NCBI GenBank assembly: GCA_000149265.1
Contig: CH003232.1
Span: 1,343,017 to 1,407,016, forward strand
Length of the DNA: 64,000 bases
From: Ciona savignyi
Taxonomy: Eukaryota > Chordata > Ascidiacea > Phlebobranchia > Cionidae
Reading direction: 5' to 3'
Shown piece by piece: positions 33,551 through 45,654 of the stretch. The notes under the pieces are model-generated. The model made no database searches. It was not told the origin of the DNA and was given only the letters and a program-made list of their open reading frames with translations. Both the position numbers and the translations under genes were made by a program. Each line of letters starts with the position of its first letter. The stretch's first letter is position 1.

Positions 33551-34224
33551 CTCGTTTAATCTTGATATTAACCCTACCATTAGCACCGAAGATCTTTGTC
33601 GTGAGATGGCAAATCTTATTCTCGTTCGTGTTTCATTACCAAACCGTTGCGCGAGTCATGAATAAATACGAATTTAACTCTTAACGTATCCAATGATTTT
33701 GAGCCGAAATGGTAAGGTATCGACACAAAAACGGTGTAAACGGGTTTTACAAAAGAAAGGTAGTTAAACACTCTTTAGTTCTAACTTAATTAATTTGATG
33801 GTAGCCGTTTATAAACTACTGTTGTTTGCCATATTTTTTGTGTTTTTTTACTTCCCCATGAAGGTTTGCTTGTGTTGCCTGTTTGCTGTATTGTGCAAAA
33901 TATTTATTACCTAAACCTGAACCACAAATCACTTCGCTTCATACGTGTTTGTATAGCACACATGCGTTTTATTACACCTACAGAGGTCTTTCCATGGCGT
34001 ACTGGTGTGCTATTATTTTGATGAATTTGGTAAAACATTTTTTTTCAAAAAAATGTTTTTCTTTTCTTGTTTAAAAAAAAAAGATTTTTATAGGGATTCT
34101 CTTCCACAAAACAAGAAAAGCGTGAACTTTGACCAGGAATGCCAACCGGAAAACGAAAGTGAATTAAACATACTATACTGTTCAATAACAAACTTGTAGA
34201 GTCCCATCTACACTAACGTGTATT

Positions 34225-34462
34225 CATAGGATTGGATATGATATTCATATTTATCGATTTGAATGGGAAAACGCAATTTTTTTTAAATGACGGAAAATCA
34301 TCAGATTATCTAGCGCCCACCGTCGGGTTGCCTGAGCTATATTTTAGTGTGTTGTATATGAGTCACACATTCCTTCAGTATAGTAGAAACCAACATTCCA
34401 CTGGGTTAAGGCATTGACCGTTAAGTGCCTTGCTTAATTTCACAACCGACTAGCTGGCGAAC
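34225..34462 (-). repeat. SINE family 1, degenerate, replacing part of P1 exon 3
   Basis: Reverse copy from 'gatattcatatttatcgat' to 'accgactagctggcgaac', ending right at the exon 3 remnant. A second fragmentary copy (+) lies at about 34820-34970. Confidence 0.65.
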
Positions 34463-35811
34463 AGGAAGAAAGAGACTTGTTTAAACAACTAGGAATCCAA
34501 TTACAGCTGTAAGTACGATATTTAAAAACAATCTGATAACTTCATGGCTGTGAAAAAATACCGCTTTGGTTTATAACATCCCAGGGGAATTCCCCTGGTT
34601 TTATCTCCCAAAAATTCGGTTTTTGCTCATCTAGACCATGTTGTCTAACAAATGACAAAGTCTCATTGCGATTTCAATATTCCTTTTGATAAATTTCGGG
34701 GCGACATACCATGCCTGTTAAGCGTTTGACCAAAAAAAAACGAAAAAAACGGACAAGAACAATATGTGTCCCAATTTTTTAAATGGGACCCATAATTAGA
34801 ATCTAAATGTACTTTTTCAATCGATTAGTGGATTATGTCGCCTTTCAGCCGAATAGCTGCAGATTAAAAATTTATCACCAGCTGGTCGGTTATGTTCTTG
34901 AGCAAGACACTTTGTAGTCTAAGACCCCTTGCCCTTTCTCATTTACTGATACAAACATGAATATTCTATCCTAAAACAAAACCATCACTTAAAATGTATT
35001 TTTATAAATCATAAATAAAATATGTGTTACAAGGGTGATCTACTACGACATTGAAAAGCTATAGCCTATTCGCGTGCATTTATTAAAAAGCAAAAAGAAC
35101 TTGAAAAACTAAATGCGCTTGCATTCTCCTTTATATCAAACATCCAAGTATTTACCAAGTTTTTATTTAATTGTGTATTCCTTCATATAATTCTTCATGT
35201 ATGCAGGACCATATTAATATGGCATGCTGAGTTTGTTTCATTTAGAATATTGCGATATGTTACGTTTGGACCAGCAATTCTGATCCAGGTTTTAACACCC
35301 TGTTTAATGAAGTGTTGTATAAACTAATGTCAAAGTTACCGGCTACAAAAAGTCGGTTTTTGTACCAAACACAATTCCCAGTCAATTTTTACTACGTATC
35401 AAGCTCATTCTCAAAGAACCATGGATGTAGTGGACAGGTCATGTGACAAATTACATGTTTTAATTGAAGGAGTCTATGTCAAAAGAAGTTGAAGATTATA
35501 AAACGAAATCAGGCTTCAATCATCTGATAGTTGGGTATGTAAAAAATTCAGTAGTAAAACACAACAGGTTCGTACTGTAGTGTTGTGACTGTAAAAGCCT
35601 CTATTTCTATTACTTGTTATACTATATCTAGAATTTATAGAATCGGATTGAAATTTTTATATATGCTTAATGTTAGCACACATGACCTTTACGTGTATAA
35701 AACAAGCCAATATAAAGTACGGTATTTTGGGAATTGGTATCCTTTATAAGCTGGTATTTTGATACTTGGAAGTATCGAAGTAACAACAAAAAACAACTTG
35801 TGTATAAAACA

Positions 35812-35942
35812 CCAAGGCGGTTAACACACGAGCAATCGTCAGGGCACCTCGCGCCCACCGTCGGGTTACCGGAGCTATTTTAGTTTGTTGTATATTATAG
35901 ACGTTCCTTTAATTTGGTAGAACCCATTAATCCGCTGGGTTC
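35812..35942 (-). repeat. SINE family 1, middle part
   Basis: Fragment between 'ggcggttaacacacgagcaa' and 'ttaatccgctgggttc'. Confidence 0.7.
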
Positions 35943-37030
35943 ATATTCAAACAGTATAATATTTAATTCATTTTGGGAAATCCCGACAAACGCAACATCA
36001 ATTATTTCAGTAATTATTATTAATTAAACGCCAATATGAACAAAACAAAAAATGTTTCATAGATTTGAAATTTATTAGTCAACTAATATAAATTAGATAT
36101 GCGGTACTAAATATTTAAGATAAATCGTCCTAAATCTGGACAAGCCGCAGGTACATAAAGGGAATGCACATTTTCTACCTTTTTGGAGCCCGTATTGTTT
36201 GTTAGTGGATATAGGCCTATCAAGACTGGATTGAAAAATTTATACTTAATGTAATGGAAAAGAAAACAGTGCCATAAAATATTAAATTTACACATCCAAT
36301 ACAAACTGACTATTTATTCCTTAACATAAAATACTATCAAAAGAAATCTTAAATTTGCTTCAACACTTAAAAAAGGTGGATTCTGCAATCCAAACCAAAA
36401 GCCTCAAAGCAAATATCAGGTAGAAACTGCTGAAAATGTCTCTATTTGTTTTGCCACTTGCTTTTCTATTTAGACAACCCTCAGTCTGTAAAACGTTAAA
36501 AGCAATTTAATCAACATCCCTAGGCTAGACTGTAGTTATAGTACGGTGGTCATATCACTGTTATACTATCTGTTCGGCCCAATACCTTAATGGGTTAGTG
36601 AGTTTCACCAGAATGGTTGGAAGTTCTTAACTGAGTACTAGCTGGTCTGTGGTGTCTTTGGGACCAGTGGAATGATGGGTTCTACCAAATTAAAGGAAAG
36701 CTCCATGCATACACAAGGCACTGCAATAGCTCTGGCAACCGCGAACTAATCTGACTTGCCTGTGTGATAATATTTAAAGGGAAAATAACAGTATGTATCT
36801 ACAGTTTAATATTCTCAAGAGAACGAAGTACAATGTTTTAGTAAAGTCTTTTTTACAATTGGGCTTGCATGTTTAACTCGTGGCTGGTAGTGTGATTATT
36901 GATTTAGTTAAATATTTAACAAAATGAATTCTTAAAAATTAGATTTAAAACTGAATCCTTTGTAGTTGTTTGGTATCGCTGAATAAAATGTATTTGAAAG
37001 AATTAGATAAGTGGTATTGTAGCTGTCAGG
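35943..37030 (+). promoter_or_regulatory. Upstream region of FUT8-like copy A
   Basis: 36570-36770 is a degenerate SINE family 1 copy. From about 36790 the sequence matches the upstream block of the other FUT8-like copies, including 'gagaacgaagtacaatgttt' and the palindrome GTTAAATATTTAAC at 36907-36920. The stretch before 36570 shows nothing I recognise. Confidence 0.5.
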
Positions 37031-40000
37031 ATGTCGGCCATAAAAATGTGTTCGAAATCTTTGGTTATATTTGGACTTTTCAGTATTTTAGCTTCGGTGG
37101 TTGTTTTCGTTTACCTTACCGGAACATCTGCACCATTATGGTAAGTTGCTTAAACATGGATATCAAAGCATTTTGAAAATGTTAAAACGAAATCGAAAGA
37201 CCAATGCGGTTGAGCATACTTTTTTCATGTTGGTAACTCACTTCAGGTAATGAACACTATTACAAAAACGCAACGATTTTTTATTGCGCTTGAAGTACTT
37301 GATAAACACTTACTGAACGAAGCGACTTTTTGATTTTGACTGAGCAGCGAATTAGTGGGAACACATTAAATTGAAAATAGCTCCAGTAACCCAACGGTAG
37401 GCGCGAGGTAATATGACGATTTCCTGTGAATAACGCCTCCTGAGTTTTAACATTCACGAAGAGAACGCGCACGCAAAATCTAAATTATAAAGCATGTACA
37501 AATTTAAACTGTCTAACCTGCACAAAATCAACAGTTTGAAAATTCGTAAAGCATGCAATTCATTAGTCTTAATTACTGACTTGAGTTTTAATTACTAAAA
37601 TTTATATTAGGTAGTTAAACATGCAAACTGTACATAACAATGGTTGGCACACTAATTGTGCTTGAATAAACGTATGTGGTTTAACCACTACACCAAGTGT
37701 GCTTGAATAAACGTACCGTTAACGCAACATCCGAATACAGACATACAAAATCGTATTCAATAGGTTAGCGAACCGAGGTTCGATTCTAGGTCCAGTTTAT
37801 TTTAATAACTAATTAATACAAAGGATTAATTTATTATATCCACATTGTACAGTTAAGCTACATTACGATTTTATGTATGCTCCCATGAGGTACGGCCTGA
37901 AAAAACATGATTTTTGTCCATTTGCGATGTAAACAGAACTAACTGTCAAAGTAAGCTTTCTTTAACATGTTCTTAATCCATTGGTCTAAACTTAATGCAA
38001 TTAATACACTTCTAAACCCGTCTAGATTTAACGTTAAAGCGCTTAGTGTAAAGAAGCCTTAGATAGCTTATTTGAGTTATGTGTATAAAACAACCAGTCG
38101 AGACAGAAAGTACTTTACAATAATTCCTGGTGACTACGATGTCGTAAAAATAAATGTTTTGCAACTTTTAATACTTTGTCATATTTACAGTTAAAAACAG
38201 AAAGTATTGTCTAAATAGGTTTGTCGTAAAATAAAGGGTAATTTAAACATTATACCAAGTGTGCTTGCATAAACGTATAAAGTTTAAACATTACACTAAT
38301 AGTGCTTGCACAAACGTATATGGTTTAAAGTTAAACATTACACCAATTGTGCTTGCATAAACGTATGTGGTTTAAACATTACACTAATTGTGCTTGCATA
38401 TAAACGTATACCAAACAAAATGTATTTTACAAATACAGTCGGTAAAACACGTGACTATCTTTAGTTCTAAACCGATTAATGATGGTAGGCATGTTTAAAC
38501 TACTCTTGTTTGCTGCGTTTTTTGTTTTTCTTGATATTCTATTATAGTTTTTGTTTCGTGTTTTTAATGTAAAAACTAATTATTAACTAAACCTGAACGA
38601 CTTTATTTTAATCTATTTTCTTAATACATTTTCCCTTAAAATTTATACTTATAGGAATTTCCCTCCACAAGCAAGAGAGTTCGTGAACACTTACCAGAAA
38701 AGCGCGAAATTTGATCAGGAAAACCTACAGGAAAACACAAGTATAACATATTATACTGTGCATTTACAAACTTGTATCTGTCCCATCAATACTAACGTGT
38801 GTTTAAAGGCTTGGATGTGATATTTATGTTTATGCCTATGAATGGGAAAACACAAGGGGCGCTAGTTTAATATAATTACTGGTAACAACACCTTCTTTTT
38901 TAGCAATCTCATATTATTCCATCGATGACGATTTGCTGATGAGACTGATGCAAAATAGTAAAATGTTGGAAGAATTGTTTATTTATCACCCTAAAAATCC
39001 CGAAAATGAACTCGAGGAAAGAGATTTGTTTAAACGACTAGGAATACAACTACAGCAGTAAGTGCGAATTTTTGTAAAATTCTACATAGTCGTATTCATA
39101 TGCAAGGCAATTTGCATCAAAAAAATAACAAGATGCAATAAGTCGGGTAAACCCACCGTTGGCATGACGTATTTTTTGCATGTGTGATAAAATTTCTATT
39201 CTACATGTTATAGGACTTCATGTGCTTTTTCACGCACGAGGAAAAACATGAGTATCCTAGTTCTTGTCCACTTGTACCGTAACCTTTATAATTATTTGTT
39301 TCACCGATTATCTTGGTGGGTTAGTGCTTTGCCTTTCAGCCCAAGGCTTGCAAGTACGAAACTGGTATAGCTAGCTTGTCGGTTGTGTCCTCGAGCAAGC
39401 AATTAAACGGACATTGCCTGACTCCTATGGACTGGTGGGTGTGTTAACCCCCTTGTGTTTAGCCATTTACGGGGATATACATTAATATCCATTCTACAAC
39501 ATAACTATATGTTTACAAATAATTAGTATAATACGTGTTACAAGGGTGATCTACTCCGACATTGAAAAGCTCTATTCGCGTGCATTTCTTGACAAGCAAC
39601 AAGAACTTGAAAAACTAAATGCTCTTGCATTCTCCTTTATATCAAAGAGCCAAGTATTTATAATTTGTTATTTGTTTGTTATTTGGAGAATATATGATGG
39701 GATATTTATGTTTTATCCTTGATAATGAAAAAATGCAAGAGGCCTTCTCACACGGAATACCATCAGCCTAGTAGCACCTATCATTTCACTGTGTTCAGGC
39801 AACTTTTTAAACAAAATTTAACCATTTCTGTGTTTGTATATAAAAATTCTTTTGGTAGAATCCTTCAAACTGCTCCTCTGCGAAAAAGCTCTTCTGCAAC
39901 GTGAAGTACCATTGTGGACTCGGTTGTATGATGCACCATTACAGCCTGTGTCTCTTCATAGCTCTCGGGACCAACCGAGTTATGATCTGGGATCTCAACC

Positions 40001-43000
40001 AGGTCACAGAATTCCCTGGAATGCAGGACGTAATAAAGAGTCCAAGTCATTGCCAAAGTTATAATAAAGAATTGGCATCAGCTCCAGAGTGGCGTAGTGA
40101 GTTTTCAAATAAATATATTTCATGCCTAATTTAGGAAGTCAGCAGATTTCTAAGCCGCTAAACTGTATATTTTTTCATATATTTTTGACGTATATTTCTA
40201 ACAATTTTGAGGGATTTTAGCATTTTTATTTATTTTTTCTGTATTCTTTTTTATTGCGTATAGGGACTAACAAAATTGGCGGATGGTTTTTGATGACCTA
40301 TTAATGTTTCAGTTCCTGGCATAGAATACATCCAAAGATCTTACGGCAAATTTATGTTTTATTAGTCTTTGCTTTCTGTTTTTTTTACATTCAAACATAG
40401 AGTTGAGTTGTGAAATTTTGTACAATAGAAATAATATTTAAATATTAATTTTACTTGTGGGTATATGCTACCTTTGAAATTCAAAGTACCAGCAGATTGT
40501 TTGCCAGCAAAAAAAACGACCCAGTGTGTATATTGTGTTTTAACATAAAGAGTATAGCACAAATACGTTTAAAATCCTTATCACCAGTAATCCTACAGTA
40601 CCTACCCCTATGAGGTTCCTAAGAAAAATCTTTGGTTGGGATTAATAAACATGTATATATGGTATAACCTTCGTCAAACGACTTTTATTTGTATGACACA
40701 CACAGGCCCCCAGGAAACCGATCCTACACCCTCGGACGCACCAATCGTCAAAGTTACTGGCTACAAAAAGTCGGTTTTTGCTCCAAACACAGTTTCCAGT
40801 CAATTTCTACCACGTATTAAGCTCATTCTAGCAGACCCATCGATGTGGTGGACGGGTCATGTGACGAACTACATGTTTCGATTGAAGGAGTCTATGTCGA
40901 AAGATCTTGAAGAATATAAAAACAAAACAGGCTTCGGTCATCCGATAGTTGGGTATGTAAAATATTTAGCAATAAAAACACAGCATGTCTACCGTTGCGT
41001 GGCCGAATGGTTAAAGCAGCCGATACATATACCGACTTACTCACACAAAAACGGTTTTAGCAACGAACCCATGAAGGGTTCAAAACTAAGCCCGGGAAGA
41101 ACATATCATATTGTAGTGTTGCAAATTGATCGTGTGGCCGATTGGTTAACGCGATCAATACATTTACCTTAATATACATGCAAAAGATCTTGGATATGAC
41201 TCCAATATGGGTTCGAAGCATGTCACAGTTAATAAAATGTAACCGTAAAAGCCCCTATTGCCATTGCTTTTTGACGTTGTTAAAATAATCACCCGTATGT
41301 ACGTGTATCAGACATGGTCTCATTGATTGTAATACTTGATGAGTTGTAAATTATATACGATATACGGAAGAACAGCCGATGTTTAAACACAAAGAAGTAT
41401 AATTTACTCTTACATTTCTTAGTTTATTTTAAAACATCGTTAGGATTATAACACACCACGACAAATTAACACATTTAAACAAAACACTGGCGCAAAACTA
41501 GTATAAGGAATATATTATTGGGTTATTAAAACTTCTCCATCATACAAGACATAGCAATAGTTTAGGTAACAGTGGTTTTCCATTCACGGAGATAAAAGCG
41601 TGAATATATCCCACTTAACAATGTACATACCTCCAGAATTCACGTCAGACGAACGGATAAAATCCGAGAAGCCGATTACCAAGACTTGGATTCTTATATG
41701 GCATACGCAATTAATTGGTATGACCAATACATTATACGGCACGGGAATGTGTCGAGGAAAATATTTCTCGCATCAGATGATTCAGCGACAATGGAAGAGG
41801 CAAAGAACAAGTTAGTTGTTGTTTCATGTTGCCGTTTTATTCTGCCTCCTTACCCTATAACAAAACTGAGCTTGTATGTTGTGCAAGGCAATTTACACAT
41901 AGTGTTTACAATTTCAAGCCACAACACGCACAAAACCTTTATCATGTTAACGTATGTCAGAATGGTAGGGGATATTCATGTTTATCTCATAAACAAAAAT
42001 ATCAGATTACCTCGCGTCGGGTAATTGAAACTATTCCAATGTGTTATATATTATTAAGACATTTTGTTTTTTGATTTAGTAGAACCTATCAAGTCGCTGG
42101 GTTAAAGCAATATATCTCCTAAGTGCATTTTGTCAATGGACACACCCGACTAACCAGCGACCAGTTACGAATTCGCTAACCTTTGGCAAACTAATTGAAG
42201 GGTAAAAGACAAAATGTACAAAATAAACAATACTTCGTAACAGGTACCCAAACTACCAATTTCTTTTCGGCGAGTCTGCAAGTGCTGGTGTAAATTCAAG
42301 ATACTCCAAGAATGGTTTGTTTGGTATCGTGAAGGATATATTTCTCTTGAGGGAATGTGATTACGTTGTCATAACAATGTCATCAAACGTTAGTTGGCCT
42401 GTTAATATATATCTATTGGGAGATGTAAAATGGTCTCATCATATTTATTACATGACCAAACGAACTGATCGGTAATGTGTCGCATTAACGCGAACATTAA
42501 GTCGCTGCTACTACAGTGTGTTGTATATTATTAAGAGGTTTCTCCAAATTGTTTGAACCCATCATTTCACTTAATTTAGGTAATGCTAAGTGCCTTGCAC
42601 AAAGGATACATTCGACTAGCTATCGACCAGTTTTAAACCTGCTACTATCAGCCTCAAAGGCGAGACACAAAATTACCAAGCTAATCCTTAGGTTTTATAT
42701 CATATCTTCACCTTAGGATAGGGTGGGATATTCATGTTTATCCTTGTTAATGGGAAAACCAAGGAATTTAACAAATGAGCAATCGTCAGATCACCTTGCG
42801 CCCTCCGTCGGGGATGACTATTGCAGTGTGTTGTGTATGATTTACACGTTACTTCAACTTAGTAGAACCCATTAATCCGCTGGGTTCAGGCTATGACTGT
42901 TAAGTGCCCACCGGACTAATCTGTCGGAACTCTGGGTTATTAAAGCTATTGTAAAGTGTTATTCACTATTTATTTACTTTAAAGGAATTGCTGCGGTTTT

Positions 43001-43563
43001 TGTCTCACCTATTACAGCCTTGTGTTTAGACAACATATGCTAATTGCAAATTGTAATGGCACATCTATTTAAATAGCCGCTAATTACAATGGTTTTATGC
43101 TGGTGAACCCACAGTTCAAGATTGGGTAACGTAATAGTGTGTGCACATTGAAGGAAAATATGGTAAAAGACTAACATTTAGACGCATTTTTCTCATACAG
43201 ATTGGACGGTATGTACAAGAAATGCGGCAAACTTCTTTACAGGATGCGACGTTTCTCGTTGCCAATCTTGACTGTTCATATTACGCAAACGGCGGCAGAG
43301 AAATTGTCCACGAAGTTCTACTTGACCACACCCCGTCCGTCCCTTGCGACCGAAAGGTTCGAAGACATACCGACGGTAGTTGTGAAATGACAATGAAAGT
43401 AGGGGATCGCATTGTTAATAGTCCGTTGCTGAAGAAAGGAATTATGCTTGGTGGATTAAACCAACGAACTAAACAAGTTGGAATGTACCCAGCGTTTAAA
43501 GTTAAAACCGTATTGACGCCGGAATCTTATCCTATTTCAATGGTTGAAAACGATGTCTTCTAG
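37031..43563 (+). CDS. FUT8-like alpha-1,6-fucosyltransferase, copy A
   Basis: Expected role: transfer of fucose from GDP-fucose to the innermost GlcNAc of N-glycans in the Golgi (FUT8 family). Nine coding exons: 37031-37140, 38655-38740, 38904-39057, 39545-39653, 39859-40096, 40706-40952, 41637-41810, 42244-42388, 43201-43563; 1626 nt, 541 aa (human FUT8 is 575). Phases fit at every junction. Order: type II membrane anchor (about residues 12-32), coiled-coil stem (about 40-150), cysteine-rich start of the catalytic domain in exon 5 (CGLGCMMHH), HVRRTDK in exon 7 (donor-sugar binding arginines), SDDS where the family has two acidic residues, a VKD motif in exon 8, and an SH3-like domain in exon 9 (VGDRIV to GMYPAFKVK). 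The FUT8 cysteine pair near the end of the catalytic domain (human 465/472) is replaced. All exons are open, so it looks intact. It is the most diverged of the three tandem copies. Confidence 0.9.
37640..38410. repeat. ~40-bp intron-1 minisatellite of copy A
   Basis: Two units at 37640-37715 and about four at 38235-38410, each with 'ggtttaaacattacac' and 'aattgtgcttgcataaacg'. A degenerate SINE fragment lies earlier in the same intron (37325-37470). Confidence 0.75.
39300..39490 (+). repeat. SINE family 1, old copy in intron 3 of copy A
   Basis: Diverged copy shared at the same place by copy B (49505-49710) and copy C (60112-60310), so it predates the tandem duplications. Confidence 0.65.
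40985..41225 (+). repeat. tRNA-Ser-like SINE family 2, two copies in intron 6 of copy A
   Basis: Heads 'gcgtggccgaatggttaaag' (40993) and 'cgtgtggccgattggttaac' (41132), with box-B-like 'gggttcaaaac' and 'gggttcgaagc'. Copy B keeps the second (51404-51510). Confidence 0.65.
41930..42200 (-). repeat. SINE family 1, degenerate, in intron 7 of copy A
   Basis: Shared in position with 52125-52375 (copy B) and 62420-62665 (copy C). Confidence 0.6.
42500..42920 (-). repeat. Two SINE family 1 copies in intron 8 of copy A
   Basis: 42500-42690 is an old fragment. 42715-42920 is a better copy starting 'ggtgggatattcatgtttat' and stopping within the head. The second was not seen in copies B or C. Confidence 0.65.
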
Positions 43564-43965
43564 CAAACGTATTACTTAACAAAACCTTCGTTACTGTTAG
43601 TGTTCGCACTGTTTGTGTTGTTTTACAGTTGTTTAATTGGATTTGTGGTAAATCAATGCGTTCGGGAACTAATATATTTTTTTATGTATAATGATCACGT
43701 ATATTGTTTGTAGAACACGTATGTGAACGTATATTTACTAACAAGTAATTTGCGTCGTATTTACGACAAGTACACCGCCCTTTGTATTTAAAACGCCAGT
43801 CATAATCGCAATTAAAATAGGCGTAGAAAAGTCTCCCTTCGGGGTAAATCTTTGATATATATTGTTGTGTATCTAACGTACAATATTGCCACTAACCGCG
43901 TAATGCGCTTGCCCCGATAATGGCATAAAATAAAAGCAGAGATGCTAAAGATGGTAACCAGGCAA
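43564..43965 (+). other. 3' flank of copy A
   Basis: Probable 3' UTR and flank. Most of it (43625-43925) matches 53810-54080 after copy B almost base for base. AAATAAAA near 43925 is a possible polyadenylation signal. Confidence 0.5.
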
Positions 43966-44445
43966 CTGTACTCCTTACAACTGAACCCCTACAACTAAAC
44001 ACCTTTTAACTGAACCCCTTTTAACTGAACCCCTTTTAACTAAACCCCTTTACAACTGAAACCCTTTCAAATAAACGCTTTGACAACTGAACCCCTTTCA
44101 ACTAAACTTCTTTACAACTGAACCTCTTTAAAACTAAACCCCTTTTAACTAAACCCCTATTAACTGATCCCCTTACAACTGAACCCTTTTACAACTAAAC
44201 CCTTTTACAACTGAACCCCTTACAACTGAACCCCTGGCAACTGAACCCCTTACAACTGAACCCCTTACAACTAAAACCCTTATCAACTGAACCCCTTACA
44301 ACTGAACCCCTTACAACTGAACCCCTTACAACTGAACTCTTACAACTGAACCCCTTACAATTGAACAACCCCTTATCGACTGAACCCCTTACAACTGAAC
44401 CCCTTACAACTGAACCCCTTACAATTAAACCCATTTTAACTAAAT
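43966..44445. repeat. 15-bp minisatellite (CCCCTTACAACTGAA)
   Basis: About 30 units of 'ccccttacaactgaa' with variants (ttttaactgaa, tttacaactaaa). Read on the minus strand it gives a chance open frame of repeated VRGS/CKGFS codons with no sign of being a gene. Copies B and C have no such array after the gene. Confidence 0.92.
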
Positions 44446-44644
44446 CCATCAAAAACTTAAGCCCGATGACGAAATGAAAGCTGATCAATTTTGGTTTTAA
44501 CATCATCCTATCATAGTAGTCATCCGATTAGGAGAACACAGTGGAAAGTTTCTCCTAACTTGCGCCCGATAAGCTGAATACTGGTTGATAGGTTTTTCTG
44601 ACAGAGGATTCCAAGCAATTACTAAAAACTCAAAATGGCGAACG

Positions 44645-44878
44645 GTATACACCTCGCGCCCACCGTCGGGTTAGCGGAGCTATTGCAGTGTGGTGTTCAT
44701 GATAGACACGTTCCTTAAATTTGGTAGAACCCATTAATATGCTGTCTTCAGGCAATGTCCGTAAAGTGCCGTGCTCAAGGACACAACCGACTAGCTATCG
44801 GCCAGTTTCACACCTGCAACCTTTCGATTGAAAGACGACGCACTTAACCGCCAGACTAACATGCCGGATGAAAGAAAC
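44645..44878 (-). repeat. SINE family 1 upstream of copy B, shared with copy C
   Basis: Tail-less reverse copy. The same copy with the same right flank ('gaaagaaacaag') lies at 56655-56905 upstream of copy C. Confidence 0.8.
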
Positions 44879-44973
44879 AAGTCGAGCGTTACATATTTTC
44901 TCTAAAAGATATGTGTTGCAATGAATTTTTATGAGTATTGTACAAAGTTTGAAGCCTTAGCATTTCTGTAGAG

Positions 44974-45609
44974 CAGTGTTTCTCAAACTGTGTGCCGCGG
45001 CACACTAGTGTGCCGTTTGAGATTCTCAGGTGTGCCGCGAAACTTTTTGGAATTTTGCAAAACTATGTAGGAAACCTATTTGTGTTACGAATGGGCAAAT
45101 TGGGCATACGCGACTTTAATGCACAGAAATGTATTTTCCCTAGTTTAGTAGCAAGTAGAGTAGACAGTATTGCTATGGGTAGCGATAATTTAAGGGTGAT
45201 TGTCATGTCATAAGCATAATTTATTGTTCGGTGTGGTGTATTAATGTAATTTTAACACATGCATCCATGACATTTTGTCCTGCACGCTGAGTTAAGCAGC
45301 ACGAAAACTACCTAGATGACAGGAGATTAAACATTTTATTAATAAGATTATTCCATAAGCAAACTTTAGTTATTTGATCTCATTTAAACTTTTATTGAGT
45401 ACTCAGTTGGAATTGACGACAAAATGCGTTTGTGTTTGTCAAAATTGGAACCTCGTTGCGATCTTATTTGTGCCAAACGACAAGCACACGCATCCTATTA
45501 AAATTTGCTGAATAAAATTCTTTGATTTAATTTGTTTTGTTCAAGTGTGCCGCGATTTTTTTAGAATTTTCTTAGTGTGCCACGAGCTGGAAAAGTTTGA
45601 GAACCACTG
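44974..45609. mobile_element. hAT-type MITE (hAT-3) with 8-bp target duplication
   Basis: The left end is CAGTGTTTCTCAAACTGTGT and the right end the inverse of CAGTGGTTCTCAAACTTTTC. The 8-bp repeat CTGTAGAG lies at 44966-44973 and 45610-45617. Inner ends carry GTGTGCCGCG repeats. The homologous place upstream of copy C (about 57015) is empty. Confidence 0.9.
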
Positions 45610-45654
45610 CTGTAGAGTATATACATGGTCTCAAGAAAATAGTCATGCACTGTT

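Larger units (their letters stand above)
32442..35534 (+). pseudogene. FUT8-like alpha-1,6-fucosyltransferase, decayed right-arm copy (P1)
   Basis: Mirror partner of P0. Exon 1 (32442-32551) is intact and encodes the same membrane anchor as the functional copies. Exon 2 (34094-34158) has the 21-bp shortening shared with P0. Only the last ~48 bp of exon 3 remain (34461-34508), joined directly to a SINE that occupies the first part. Exon 4 (35034-35147) is 5 bp too long and reads into a stop after about ten codons. Exon 5 is absent. Exon 6 is partial (from about 35328) and interrupted. No exons 7-9 follow before copy A. It is a clear pseudogene. The shared arm homology ends shortly after exon 6, near 35.6 kb. 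Confidence 0.85.

Noticed and set aside
41128-41225. Possible tRNA-Ser gene
   Set aside because: Box A and box B are recognisable, but acceptor and anticodon stems do not pair convincingly and several decayed copies exist; it is called a SINE.
43193-43393. Antisense frames over FUT8-like exon 9 (also at 53045 and 63287)
   Set aside because: They are mirror images of a well-supported coding exon and repeat only because the exon is conserved.
44195-44506. Open frame with repeated Val-Arg-Gly-Ser and Cys-Lys-Gly-Phe-Ser units (minus strand)
   Set aside because: It is only the 15-bp minisatellite read in frame; the period is a multiple of three, so stops are avoided by chance.
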